Notes: generated by a model from the sequence alone, not told the origin. Shown: positions 27,996 to 37,788, counted from the stretch's first letter. The stretch: 47,644 nt of DNA from Actinomycetota bacterium (GCA_002716485.1 PBBE01000047.1:1-47644); one strand, 5' to 3'. Program-made: numbers and translations.

Positions 27996-29000
27996 TTATT
28001 TGATAAAGGCGTTAAGTTGTTCGGTTTGTTTGGGGTTTAAAATGGAGAATAGCGTATCGTTGATATGGACTTTGGTGCTTGCTTGGGGGGCGTAATTAAA
28101 ATCACCTGTTTGGTGATCTCTAATACCAATGATTTGGATGCCAATTTTTTTGCTTAAATTAATTTCTTTTAAGGTCTTACCTGCGATCCAGGAGTTTTCA
28201 GGGATGACGATTTCTTCAATTCGGTGATGGGTTTTGTCTCGGAGCATGGTATCTAGAAAACTGACCACGTTAGGGCGGACTAGTTCTGAGACAAAGCGAA
28301 GGGCGCCGATATGATTGGGCACCACTAGAGAGGTTGCGCCTGCGCGATGGAATTTTCGGTGGTTTTTGAGGGTGATTAATTTTGAAATAATAGTGCAGTT
28401 GGGGTTGGTGTGCTTGATGGTAAGCGTTAGAAATAGATTGTCTTTATCTAGTGGTAATGTGCATGCCACTGCTTGGGCATGTTCGATACCGGCTTCGATG
28501 AGGACGTCTTCTTCGCTGGCATCTCCTAGTAGTATTAAGATATTATCAAATTCTGCTTTTAATTTTTCAACTACCTCTTTATCTTGTTCAATGACAACGA
28601 ATGCTCGTTGTGTTTTGATAAGTTCTTGGATAATATAGTGGCCGTTGATTCCGGCGCCACAAATAATAAAATGATTTTTTAACTGATTTATCTTTTTTTT
28701 CACTCGTTGTGTCCAAAAAAAATGATTGATTTGTTCGCCTACTATCATAGCAGTAATGCTGGATAAAACAAACCCTAAATTTGCCATTCCTAGGATAATG
28801 ATTAGGGTTGTTAGAAAGATTGCAGGTGGATTTCCTGCTAGAGGGACGGTTTCTCCAAATCCCACGGTGCTAATGGTGATAATGGTCATAAAGAAACTGT
28901 CAAGAAATGAGACTGGGCTTAGTGATACGAGTGGGTATCCCAAGGTCCCTAATAAGATGGTAACGATAAGAATGCTGATGGGGATCAGAATGCGTCTCAT
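27996..29000 (-). CDS. Two-TM potassium channel with RCK (TrkA-N/TrkA-C) domains
   Basis: Pore TIITISTVGFGE; HFIICGAGINGHYIIQEL Rossmann motif; TrkA-C-like C-terminus. Confidence 0.92.
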   Translation of the reverse strand: MRRILIPISILIVTILLGTLGYPLVSLSPVSFLDSFFMTIITISTVGFGETVPLAGNPPAIFLTTLIIILGMANLGFVLSSITAMIVGEQINHFFWTQRVKKKINQLKNHFIICGAGINGHYIIQELIKTQRAFVVIEQDKEVVEKLKAEFDNILILLGDASEEDVLIEAGIEHAQAVACTLPLDKDNLFLTLTIKHTNPNCTIISKLITLKNHRKFHRAGATSLVVPNHIGALRFVSELVRPNVVSFLDTMLRDKTHHRIEEIVIPENSWIAGKTLKEINLSKKIGIQIIGIRDHQTGDFNYAPQASTKVHINDTLFSILNPKQTEQLNAFIK

Positions 29001-29048
29001 GCTTGATATTATAGCATGCTTACTTTGGGAGTGCAGAGGATAGGGGGC

Positions 29049-30137
29049 TTAGTTGGGCTCGTTTAAGATCTGTTCACGAATTTGGGTAACGGTATTGATT
29101 AGGTATGCGATATTGTGGATACTTAATAAGGTGTGAGAGAGGAGTTCACCTGATTTAAATAAATGGTGAAGGTAGGCGATTGAGAAATGTTGGCAGGTAT
29201 AACATGGGCAGTGTTCATCAATTGGGTTGGGATTGGATTGGCAATCTTGGCGTTTGATATTTTGACGACCATTTGGAAAGAATACTTGACCATGTCGTGC
29301 TAATCGGGTGGGGATTACGCAATCAAACATGTCGGCTCCTTCGTGGATGGCATGAAGAAGGTTTTCGGGCAGGCCAACACCCATGACGTATCGGGGTTTG
29401 CTTGAGGGGAGTTTTGGAAGGCAGTATTCAAGGGTTTCTTTGAGGACCTTAGGGTCTTCTCCGACACTGACGCCACCAATGGCATAACCTGGAAAGTTTA
29501 AGTGGCTTAGATAATCAATGCTTTCCTGGCGTAACTGATGATATTGACCGCCTTGAATAATGCCAAAGAGCCATTGCTTGGTTTCTAAAGATTCCCAGTG
29601 TGAGTGGGCTTTTTTCGCCCATCGATGGGTTTTTATTAAGTCTTTAGCAATTTGGTCTTTACTATGGGTGCTAGGTGAGCAAATATCTAATGGCATCATG
29701 ATATCACTGTTATAGGCATATTGAAGATCAATGACATGTTCAGGTGTAAAGTTTAGGGGACGACCATCCAGGTGAGATTGGAAGGTGACGCCATTGTTGC
29801 TAATTTTGCAGTTTTGGGCCAATGAGAAGACCTGGTAGCCACCAGAGTCGGTTAGGATGGGTTTTTGCCAGTTCATGAATTGATGAAGGCCTTTAAAGTC
29901 TTGGATTAGCTTTGCACCGGGTCGGATGGATAGGTGATAGGTATTGGCTAAGATGATTTGGGTATTGAGGTCATGAAGTTGCTCAGGTGTAAGGGCTTTG
30001 ACACTTGCTTGGGTGCCAACGGGCATAAAGACGGGGGTCTTGATGATGCCATGGGGGGTGTATAATTCGCCGGCTCTCGCCTTGCTTTTGGAGGATGTTT
30101 TGATGATTTTGAACTTAAAATTTGGGGCTTTGTTCAC
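29049..30137 (-). CDS. tgt: Queuine tRNA-ribosyltransferase
   Basis: TPVFMPVGTQASVKALTP...ILANTYHL...LTDSGGYQVFSL...GYAIGGVSVGE...CPCYTCQ. Confidence 0.97.
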   Translation of the reverse strand: MNKAPNFKFKIIKTSSKSKARAGELYTPHGIIKTPVFMPVGTQASVKALTPEQLHDLNTQIILANTYHLSIRPGAKLIQDFKGLHQFMNWQKPILTDSGGYQVFSLAQNCKISNNGVTFQSHLDGRPLNFTPEHVIDLQYAYNSDIMMPLDICSPSTHSKDQIAKDLIKTHRWAKKAHSHWESLETKQWLFGIIQGGQYHQLRQESIDYLSHLNFPGYAIGGVSVGEDPKVLKETLEYCLPKLPSSKPRYVMGVGLPENLLHAIHEGADMFDCVIPTRLARHGQVFFPNGRQNIKRQDCQSNPNPIDEHCPCYTCQHFSIAYLHHLFKSGELLSHTLLSIHNIAYLINTVTQIREQILNEPN

Positions 30138-30348
30138 TGAGTATCTCGGTTGATTATGATATAATTATGATGGAAGACCTAGTATAAAATAACTTATTTT
30201 GAGTGGTGTTACTGTGTGTTGGTGATATATTTGGATGAGCATTGTTGTGGCGGCCTTATGTCGGATGGGTTTGATACCCCGATTACCCTTTATTGGGTGC
30301 GCGGGATTTTGAATTCTTCCTGGTCATATATTACATAGAGGAACTGTC

Positions 30349-31257
30349 TTGGGCAAGCTTTTTTCGTTAGGATTGCCGATTGACTGGGATCAATATTGTC
30401 TTAGGGTGTACGTTCGTTTGATGTTACTGGGATGCCTGATGGTCTTGGGTTTGCCATTGGAAGGCGTTGCTCAAGGGAAGCTTGATTTAATATTTTTGTC
30501 ACCAAAATCGGCTTGGTCTGAAACGACCCGAAGTAAGGTGTTGTTTAAGGGCCAAGCGACGAATATTATACGGCTTAAAATTGGGGACGATTGGGTTTCT
30601 TTGGATAAAGAGGGTAAGTTTTATAAGACGGTGACCTTGCCTGAAGAGCCAGGGCGATTCCAAGTGAAAGTGTTGGGAGTGGGCCGTTCAAAGCAGACCT
30701 TGTTAAAATTATTTGATATTGATCGGCTTTTATCATTAAAAGAACAGGAGTTTTTAATGTATGCCCAGGAACAAATTTTTAATCAAGTTGAATTAATGGG
30801 ATGGAAACCAGTGCCATTATTGCCATTATTTAGAGAGTATTTAACCACACAAGCGGTATCTTTTATTTTATCTTCGAATTTAAGAAGGGGCATTGAAGAG
30901 GAAGAGGTTCAGCTTCAGATTAGTAAAATGATGCAATATTTAAAGGTGTTTCGTTTGGGCACTTCGGCGATTTTTGCGATACCTTGGAGCAATAATTATA
31001 TACCGATTCAAGGGGTGGTTCCTTTTTTGGCACAAACTTTTTATGACTCACACTATGATGGTTTTACTGATTTTAGTGTGTTGATTTATAATCAGCCAAT
31101 GTCGGTACTTGAGGTTTTTTTTGCTAAAGTCAAAAAAAGGGGGGTGGTGCCTGTGTTATGGACCTTAGATGCGGGGCCTATCTCAAAACGTTTTGGGGGG
31201 CCTAGTGTGAAGAAATTAAAGCGATTTCAGCAGCAACGATTGGTGATTACTCAATAA
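30349..31257 (+). CDS. Hypothetical secreted or membrane-anchored protein (302 aa, TTG start)
   Basis: AGAGGA about 6 nt upstream of TTG; hydrophobic N-term VRLMLLGCLMVLGLPLEGVAQ; Ig-like N-terminal half. Confidence 0.6.
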   Translation: MGKLFSLGLPIDWDQYCLRVYVRLMLLGCLMVLGLPLEGVAQGKLDLIFLSPKSAWSETTRSKVLFKGQATNIIRLKIGDDWVSLDKEGKFYKTVTLPEEPGRFQVKVLGVGRSKQTLLKLFDIDRLLSLKEQEFLMYAQEQIFNQVELMGWKPVPLLPLFREYLTTQAVSFILSSNLRRGIEEEEVQLQISKMMQYLKVFRLGTSAIFAIPWSNNYIPIQGVVPFLAQTFYDSHYDGFTDFSVLIYNQPMSVLEVFFAKVKKRGVVPVLWTLDAGPISKRFGGPSVKKLKRFQQQRLVITQ

Positions 31258-31269
31258 TAGTAATGGCTG

Positions 31270-32463
31270 TTACTTTGCTAATAGTTCTATTACTTCTTTG
31301 TTGTTTGGATCGATTTCAATGGCACGTTGCCAACTATCAAAGGCCAAGTCTTCCAGTCCTAATTCATAATAAATGGAGCCAAGCCGGATATATAGTAGTG
31401 GTTGGGTAGGGTCAATTTGGATGGCTTGATTTAACTTGTTAAGTGCCATTTGGTAGCGTTTTTGTGAATAGTATTTGAATGAGTCAGAATAAAGGGCCAT
31501 GACTTTGCCGCTTTGCTTAGGTGCGACTTCAAATGGGAGGTCATGTTTTTTTCTGGGCCTCATTTCTTCTATTTTACTGGCCAATTGGGTTTTAAATCCA
31601 TCTACATCTTTTAATAAAGTGAGCCGTAATTTTTCAAGTTCATCCAATTCACCTTGGTATTGGTGCCATAAGTCTTCGATTTTATTGCCTAGTTTTTGGT
31701 ATTTTTTTTCATAGGCTTCAATTTCAGCACGTTGGTTTGAATAGGCGGATTTCATGCTGTTTTTTAGGGTGAATCCTACCGTTAGGTATCGGGAGGGGGC
31801 GTTATTATATTCCTCGTTGGCATCGCCTGAATGAGAAAGCTCGGTGAGGGCGATATTAATTTCAGTTTCTTTAGACGCATGAAACCGGTATCCAAAGTTG
31901 AAATCTTTGGTGTCATGTTCGAATATAATGGCGCCATTAAAAATATTGATTTCAAAGGCATAATAGAGACCGTTGCTGGTACTGATGCTTTTGATGGAGC
32001 TGAATTCTCGTTTGCCAAACCCGATATGTAGCCTTGAAAAGGGCGGTCCGAAATAAGTGGTTAAATAGGGGGAATAAAAATTTTCTTTTCCGGGACTCAC
32101 ATCGATCTTATTAGAACGGCTTGAGAGTTGTTTTTGGTTGCTAATATTTGCAATTCCGCCGGAGGCACCCACTAATTTTTTCATAAAAAAGTTCCAATGG
32201 ATATTAGCTGCAAATTGTTGGGGGCTTAAAATGGTGATGCCCGCTTTTATTTTTTCAGTGAGGCAGTAATTGAGCATCAGGTCAAATTCATGGGAGTAAT
32301 CTCGACTTAGTGCAAAAATCGTGCTTAGTTCAATGTCTCCACTTTGATGGGCTTTAGTCCCTGGAACATTGATTAAACTGGATGGGTAATGAAAGGCAGT
32401 GCTATAAACGGGGGTGTTTAAAAGACTGATGATAAAAATAAAGGTTCCGAGAATAATTCTCAT
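31270..32463 (-). CDS. Secreted barrel-like protein with coiled coil and C-terminal TPR (paralogue 2)
   Basis: Signal peptide; beta-rich N-term; C-term YYSQKRYQMALNKLNQAIQIDPTQPLLYIRLGSIYYELGLEDLAFDSWQRAIEIDPNNKEVIELL. Confidence 0.75.
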   Translation of the reverse strand: MRIILGTFIFIISLLNTPVYSTAFHYPSSLINVPGTKAHQSGDIELSTIFALSRDYSHEFDLMLNYCLTEKIKAGITILSPQQFAANIHWNFFMKKLVGASGGIANISNQKQLSSRSNKIDVSPGKENFYSPYLTTYFGPPFSRLHIGFGKREFSSIKSISTSNGLYYAFEINIFNGAIIFEHDTKDFNFGYRFHASKETEINIALTELSHSGDANEEYNNAPSRYLTVGFTLKNSMKSAYSNQRAEIEAYEKKYQKLGNKIEDLWHQYQGELDELEKLRLTLLKDVDGFKTQLASKIEEMRPRKKHDLPFEVAPKQSGKVMALYSDSFKYYSQKRYQMALNKLNQAIQIDPTQPLLYIRLGSIYYELGLEDLAFDSWQRAIEIDPNNKEVIELLAK

Positions 32464-32465
32464 GA

Positions 32466-33758
32466 TTAGTTGCTAATGGCTTTATTTGGGCTAATAGGGG
32501 CTTGTTGGGGGATTGTTTCTGTTTTGTTTTGTGGGGTATCTTTTTTTTCTTTGGTTTTTTTTTGGGTTTTTTTTGATTCTCTGATTAGTTCTTTTTTGAT
32601 TTGTTTGAGATAGTTTACGATGTCTTTGTTTTTGGGATCAATTCGTAGGGCCATTTTCCATGCTGCTTTTGCCTTCTTATAATCTTTAAGTTTGAAGTAA
32701 ATGGAGCCAAGTCGGGTAAAGCCAACTGCAGAATTGGGGACGATTTTGACCACATTTAAGTATTCTTTTAAGGCATTTTGGTAGTCTTCATCATAGTAAA
32801 ACTCAAGGCCTCGCTGCATATGGACAAAGGCCCGTTTACTTGGATAACTTTCTTTGGGAAGGCCATCTTTTTCAAATGCGTCGGATAGGGTTTCTTCTAG
32901 GTCTTTTAGAAAGCCGGTTTGTTTGATAAGTTGATGGGTTTTTTCCACATCTTCTAGATTGTTTAGTCGAGTGTCGATATTATCGTAAGTTGAATTGAAT
33001 TCTTGACGTCCTACTAATAGGTCAGTGAGGCTATCTAAGACATTGCTGGCATAACTGACGCCGAATGAAAATAATCGTATTTCATGGCTAGGGTCTAATA
33101 TTTTGGGTCTTGCCGCCGTCCATGTTAAATAAATACGGGCTTTTTTTAGGTTGTATTTAAGACCAAGATTCGGAGAAAACCCGTCATATTCGGCAATAAT
33201 GGTTCCAAAGAGCATGCTTTTTTCAAAACCGCCTACAACACGTGTGATATTGGGTCTAATTCGATCAGAGGCGATTCCAATATGATAATTAGAGTTAAAT
33301 TTTAGTGATGAAATGGAGTAGATTGCAAATAAGTTCATAATGGGAATATTAGGAGCAGAGTCAATTTGCGGGATACTTCCCCAGCCTAGGTTTTTGAGAC
33401 CAATTCCAATATTATGTTGGATGGTTTTTTTTCTGTTTTGTCTTACAAATGGGGCGAAGTGAAAGCTATGAAGGGTATTCATGGTGTCTTGGACATTAAG
33501 GTTATATTCAAAGCGATCGGATAGTGCCCAGCGTAAATAAAATAATGTTCTAAAATAGACGGTGGCAGAGTCCGGGGTTTTGGCTCGGTAATCAAACATG
33601 GCACCATATTCAGTAAACCCCATTTTTTCCATTTTGGCAGAGGGGACTGTGATGAGGTCGTTTGATCCGGAAAAGCCAAATAGAAGCCCGTTTGAAAAGC
33701 CCCAAAATAGACTTAATAAAATGATAAGTTGTGGCTTAATGCGCATGTTGATCATCAT
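32466..33758 (-). CDS. Secreted barrel-like protein with C-terminal TPR (paralogue 1)
   Basis: Signal peptide; SNDLITVPSAKMEKMGFTEYG...; C-term RLGSIYFKLKDYKKAKAAWKMALRIDPKNKDIVNYL matches the downstream paralogue. Exact start uncertain (33758 or 33746). Confidence 0.75.
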   Translation of the reverse strand: MMINMRIKPQLIILLSLFWGFSNGLLFGFSGSNDLITVPSAKMEKMGFTEYGAMFDYRAKTPDSATVYFRTLFYLRWALSDRFEYNLNVQDTMNTLHSFHFAPFVRQNRKKTIQHNIGIGLKNLGWGSIPQIDSAPNIPIMNLFAIYSISSLKFNSNYHIGIASDRIRPNITRVVGGFEKSMLFGTIIAEYDGFSPNLGLKYNLKKARIYLTWTAARPKILDPSHEIRLFSFGVSYASNVLDSLTDLLVGRQEFNSTYDNIDTRLNNLEDVEKTHQLIKQTGFLKDLEETLSDAFEKDGLPKESYPSKRAFVHMQRGLEFYYDEDYQNALKEYLNVVKIVPNSAVGFTRLGSIYFKLKDYKKAKAAWKMALRIDPKNKDIVNYLKQIKKELIRESKKTQKKTKEKKDTPQNKTETIPQQAPISPNKAISN

Positions 33759-34257
33759 TTAAGGGGTCAAACTTATGGCATATATGAATAAGGCCTAACT
33801 CTTTTTGGTTAAGGGTACATTGGATTTGAGCGACTTGTAGTTGTTGGTCAGGAAAAAAGCATTGGCATTGTTCTTTTTTGGTTTCGCAGCGAGTAAGCTC
33901 GACGGGCTTATTGAGCTTAAGATAGAGTTGTTTAGTATCTTGGGACAGTTGAGATGAGAACAGGGATTCACTTGATGTTAAAATGTGTTCGGGTCGTTTA
34001 GTTACAATGCCATCACCTCCTAACATTCGGTCTGCTAATGCATAGATAATAGGGAGGTCAAAATTAAATAGAATGGGTTGGTTGTTTTCTTCAAATAATA
34101 GGGTGAAATTAAAGTCAGGTAATTGCTCTAGGAGGACATTAAAGGGCTGGTGCTTAAATTCAATATGAGTCATTTGAATCGAAATTTTGAGCTGTGATGC
34201 GATATGATCAGATAAGTTGAGTGCAAGTTGTTTATAAAATGGCTCAAATTGTGTCAT
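33736..34257 (-). CDS. FliM middle-domain-like protein (173 aa), no SpoA/FliN C-terminal domain apparent
   Basis: FNFDLPIIYALADRMLGGDGIVTKRPEHILTSSES matches the FliM GG signature region; directly downstream of motB. Confidence 0.6.
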   Translation of the reverse strand: MTQFEPFYKQLALNLSDHIASQLKISIQMTHIEFKHQPFNVLLEQLPDFNFTLLFEENNQPILFNFDLPIIYALADRMLGGDGIVTKRPEHILTSSESLFSSQLSQDTKQLYLKLNKPVELTRCETKKEQCQCFFPDQQLQVAQIQCTLNQKELGLIHICHKFDPLNDDQHAH

Positions 34258-34274
34258 TGGACGTCCTTCCTATG

Positions 34275-34928
34275 TTATTGTACCGTTTCTTTAACGAGAA
34301 TGCTAATACGGCGGTTATTGGCTCTGTTTTGTTTGGAGGTATTCGGTGCAATTGGTTTGGTATCTGCATACCCAGTTACACGAAGACGGTGTGAGTTAAT
34401 TTTAGATTGAATTAGTCGTCTGGCTACGGCAGATGCTCTGGCAGCAGATAGTTCCCAATTAGATGGATAGATATCGGATTGGATGGGAATATTATCGGTA
34501 TGACCTTCAATAATAATTTGGCCGTTACTTTGTTGAAGAAGATGGCTGATTTTAATTAATATTTTGGAGGTGTTTGTTTTTATGCTGGCTTTACCCGAGT
34601 CAAATAATATTTCTGAACCTAGATTAATACGGATATTTTGGGGGGTTTGGATGATTTCAATATCATTTTCAAGTTGGTTTTCTATAATATAGGCATTTAG
34701 TGTATCGCTAATGTCTTGGAGTTGTTTTTGCTGATTTAAAAGGTCATTGAATGGGGAGTCGTTATTGTTGCTGAATGTATTGCTTAATGACGCTTGTGAT
34801 TCAATATATTTTCCGATATCGATTTCAGAAATAGAGTATAAATAAATGAAAAAGACGAGTAATAGAGTTAATAAGTCTGCCCAGCAGACAATAAAATGAT
34901 TTTTAGGTTGCTCGTTTAATTCATTCAT
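34275..34928 (-). CDS. motB: MotB-like stator protein (OmpA-like peptidoglycan-binding C-terminus)
   Basis: CWADLLTLLLVFFIYLYSIS plug/TM with conserved Asp; IIIEGHTDNIPI...NWELSAARASAVARRLI. Confidence 0.92.
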   Translation of the reverse strand: MNELNEQPKNHFIVCWADLLTLLLVFFIYLYSISEIDIGKYIESQASLSNTFSNNNDSPFNDLLNQQKQLQDISDTLNAYIIENQLENDIEIIQTPQNIRINLGSEILFDSGKASIKTNTSKILIKISHLLQQSNGQIIIEGHTDNIPIQSDIYPSNWELSAARASAVARRLIQSKINSHRLRVTGYADTKPIAPNTSKQNRANNRRISILVKETVQ

Positions 34929-35695
34929 TTGTTTGGTTTGAGCTTTTTACGCTCTTTTTCGGGTAGGCACATGGACATTTTTTCATAGATCATATAATTG
35001 GTCTCTTTTTGGGCAATGCAGATGATGCCTTCTAAGAGCATTTTCTTTTGGATTAGTTCTTCATTACTTGCAATTCGTAGACGACCTGATAGGGGTTGAA
35101 AAATGAGGTTCGCCAATAGGATGCCATAGAATGTTGTAATCAATGCGATGGCCATGTTAGGACCAATCGTCTCAGGGCTTTCTAGTTCTGACAGTAAGTT
35201 AATCAGTCCAATTAATGTGCCAATAAATCCGAATCCTGGAGCATATTGGGCCATTTGCTCAAAAAAATGGATACCTTGGTTATGTCGAGACTGGATAAAG
35301 TCAATATTTTTTTCTAAGATGGGAACTAATTCTTTGACGGGGATATTATCAATGAGTAGTTGAAGACCATGTTTTAAATAATGGTCTTGGGTTTTTTTGA
35401 CGGTTTTTTCGAGAGATAAGCGGCCATTTTTTTTGTAGTTAGTGGCGATTTCGCTCATGTGTTTGATGTCTTGTAAGTAGTCTCTGCCTCGTGGCGAGAA
35501 AATAACTTTTAACCGGCCACCAATTCGAAATAGCTGGGTTAATGGGAAATGGACGAGGGTGGCACCGAAAGTGCCGCCCATGACAATTAGAAATGAGGTT
35601 GGATGTACAAATAAATGGATTCCTTTTTCGATGCCAATGGCTTGAATAATGAGCCCGCAACCTAATAATACGCCTAAAAATGCGGTGATGTCCAT
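34925..35695 (-). CDS. motA: MotA-like stator protein
   Basis: GTFGATLVHFPLTQLFRI...YAPGFGFIGTLIGLINLL...MAIALITTFYGILLANLIFQPLSGRL; 4-nt overlap with motB. Confidence 0.93.
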   Translation of the reverse strand: MDITAFLGVLLGCGLIIQAIGIEKGIHLFVHPTSFLIVMGGTFGATLVHFPLTQLFRIGGRLKVIFSPRGRDYLQDIKHMSEIATNYKKNGRLSLEKTVKKTQDHYLKHGLQLLIDNIPVKELVPILEKNIDFIQSRHNQGIHFFEQMAQYAPGFGFIGTLIGLINLLSELESPETIGPNMAIALITTFYGILLANLIFQPLSGRLRIASNEELIQKKMLLEGIICIAQKETNYMIYEKMSMCLPEKERKKLKPNK

Positions 35696-35699
35696 GTGC

Positions 35700-36698
35700 T
35701 TACTCCCTTTTTTCGATTAGTTCTGATAATGGGTTGACTTTGTTGTTTCGTTCGAGTTCACGTGCTGTTTGAATAATATTTTTTTGGGCGATTTTGGCAT
35801 CATTTTCATTGAGCTCTTTGGGCAAGTTACTGATTTCTTCTTCTAACATGAACTTAAGTCGTTCGGAGAGGTTTTCTAGAATTCTATTTTTCACGTTGAT
35901 ATTAGAAATACTAAGGGCTGCTGCTAAGGTGCTTAATGGATCAATAGCGTATAGTAGACTTTGAAGATCTTTATCAGATAGATTGATTAAGTCTCCAAAT
36001 TCAAGCATATAGGATTTGATTTTTTGACTGGCTTCTTGGTCGCTTTGTTCAAAGTGGGTCATAATTGCACTCATATGTTCAGGGTTCATCACTTCGAGAC
36101 TTAAGGATAATTTGAGGTATGGATCTGTGCTTTCTTTGCTCACTTTTTCTTTTAATAATTGGTCTTTGAGGTGATGATGGATCTTCCAAGCCAAGCTAAT
36201 ATTGGGGATGTCTATTTTGAGTAGTTTTGAGGTGATGAGAATACTGATGTCTTTTTCAAATTGGGATAATAGTTGGGCCATTTTGTCTTCCGGTAAAAAA
36301 GAGCAAATAAGGGCGCTTAGTTGCGGTGGTTCATTTAATAAAAATTGGGTGAGCTTTTCATTATCAACTTGGTTAAGAAAGTGGAATAATTGGTCACTTT
36401 TTTCAAATAATGACGCATGGGAAATATCTGGAAATGATTGTTCAAAGAGATGGCTGGGGAGTAGTTCACCACCAAAGTGGGATCGCTTTCCGTTTAATAG
36501 GGTATGAAATTCTTCGATAATTGGTGAGGAGATATCTTCTTTAATATGTCCTAACTTTGACATGCTTTGTAGGAGTTGGGTGCTTTGTGTTTTTCCCAGT
36601 TTATTGAGTACTTCATGGGTTACCCCTGGGGACTCGACCTCTAAAGATAAGAGCAAGATGGCTGCTTTTTGGATAGGGGTATAGGTATCATCATTCAT
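35700..36698 (-). CDS. FliG-like rotor/switch protein
   Basis: TPIQKAAILLLSLE N-term; C-term LEFGDLINLSDKDLQSLLYAIDPLSTLAAALSISNINVKNRILENLSERLKFMLEEEI. Start trimmed to MNDDTYTP. Confidence 0.82.
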   Translation of the reverse strand: MNDDTYTPIQKAAILLLSLEVESPGVTHEVLNKLGKTQSTQLLQSMSKLGHIKEDISSPIIEEFHTLLNGKRSHFGGELLPSHLFEQSFPDISHASLFEKSDQLFHFLNQVDNEKLTQFLLNEPPQLSALICSFLPEDKMAQLLSQFEKDISILITSKLLKIDIPNISLAWKIHHHLKDQLLKEKVSKESTDPYLKLSLSLEVMNPEHMSAIMTHFEQSDQEASQKIKSYMLEFGDLINLSDKDLQSLLYAIDPLSTLAAALSISNINVKNRILENLSERLKFMLEEEISNLPKELNENDAKIAQKNIIQTARELERNNKVNPLSELIEKRE

Positions 36699-37788
36699 TA
36701 TTGATGTCTCCTTCTTGTTCTTGGTCTTTAATCCAGCCCATAATGGTGTGGGCAACTGCTTCTGGTTTTTTTAATGAGATATTGGCCAGTTCTTTTCGTT
36801 TCTGTTTAAAAAGTCGTAGTTGTCGTTTTGCTTCTAGAGCTGCTTTTTTTTGAGCGTCTTCTTGTTTTTTTAAAATGGCTGCTTTTTTTTCTTTGATTTG
36901 ACGTCGAAGAAATAGTCCTAGTTTTGTTAGAAAGTAGAGAAGTAAGAGTAATATGCTAGTAATAAATAATTTGAAGTCTTGAGCGGCAATAAAAGATTTA
37001 GTGGTATCAAAAAAGGGTTTATGTCGGGCAAGAAAGCGTTGGATAATAAATAAGGGGCCTTGAAATGGGGTGTATTGGATGTCGAGTTGGTCTTGTCGTG
37101 TAGGGTTAAATCCTGAGATTGATTGGATAAGTGATTTTAAAGTGTCGGTGTCAATGGGGATTAGTTGTGTGGAAGCGCTATCAAGTAAAATTTGGATTTG
37201 CATTTGTTGGATTATGTTTTTGGGGCTGGAAATAGTTTCATTGGTTTCATTGTAGTAAATGGATTCAATCTTTTCGGAGATACTGGTATTTACCTTTTGT
37301 ATTTTTTCTTTGGGGATGCTTGGTTTAATACTTTCGACGACGACGCCAGGAAAGCCTGGTAGTGCGGATTCATTACTTTGACGTTGGGTAATGAGCCCAG
37401 GAAGTTTAAGTCCGTCTTTATAGAGCTGTTGTAACATTTGAGCAGATTGTCTAAGCGGGACCTGGGGAATGATATCACCATTTAGTTTTTGTTGGCGTTG
37501 GGTAATGATTCGATTTGGGGTTAGTTCTTTAGATTTTTGGATACGATGTTCGGGGATATCTAAGTTAACGGCGATGATAAAGGCAGTTTCAGGATAGAAT
37601 TTTTTGAGTAGTAGATGGATGTCTCCTTTAATTTTAAGGCTTTGTCGTTCTGGAAATGATAGGGATTGATGGGGGCGACGCTCAGATAGCCAGTTAGTGA
37701 TTTTATTGGGGGTTCTGAATAGAAAAAAGGTCCCCAAGAGGATGGCGATAATCAGGATGGGTAAATAAGGTGATTTATGTGTCGTCAT
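36691..37788 (-). CDS. Reduced FliF-like MS-ring protein
   Basis: TM1 LPILIIAILLGTFFLF; PGFPGVVVESI; VNTSISEKIESIYYNETNE; TM2 FITSILLLLLYFLTKLGLFL; C-tail LKKPEAVAHTIMGWIKDQE is FliF-like (FliG-binding). Start trimmed to MTTHKS. Confidence 0.78.
   Translation of the reverse strand: MTTHKSPYLPILIIAILLGTFFLFRTPNKITNWLSERRPHQSLSFPERQSLKIKGDIHLLLKKFYPETAFIIAVNLDIPEHRIQKSKELTPNRIITQRQQKLNGDIIPQVPLRQSAQMLQQLYKDGLKLPGLITQRQSNESALPGFPGVVVESIKPSIPKEKIQKVNTSISEKIESIYYNETNETISSPKNIIQQMQIQILLDSASTQLIPIDTDTLKSLIQSISGFNPTRQDQLDIQYTPFQGPLFIIQRFLARHKPFFDTTKSFIAAQDFKLFITSILLLLLYFLTKLGLFLRRQIKEKKAAILKKQEDAQKKAALEAKRQLRLFKQKRKELANISLKKPEAVAHTIMGWIKDQEQEGDINNE

Noticed and set aside
27987-27996. Convergent ends of the histidine kinase and K+ channel genes with 8-nt spacing as a regulatory feature
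   Set aside because: Tight convergent spacing is common in compact genomes, and I saw no hairpin there.
34275-35695. MotA/MotB pair as part of a Zorya anti-phage system
   Set aside because: The pair is embedded with FliF-like, FliG-like and FliM-like genes, and no ZorC/ZorD/ZorE-type helicase or nuclease is present.
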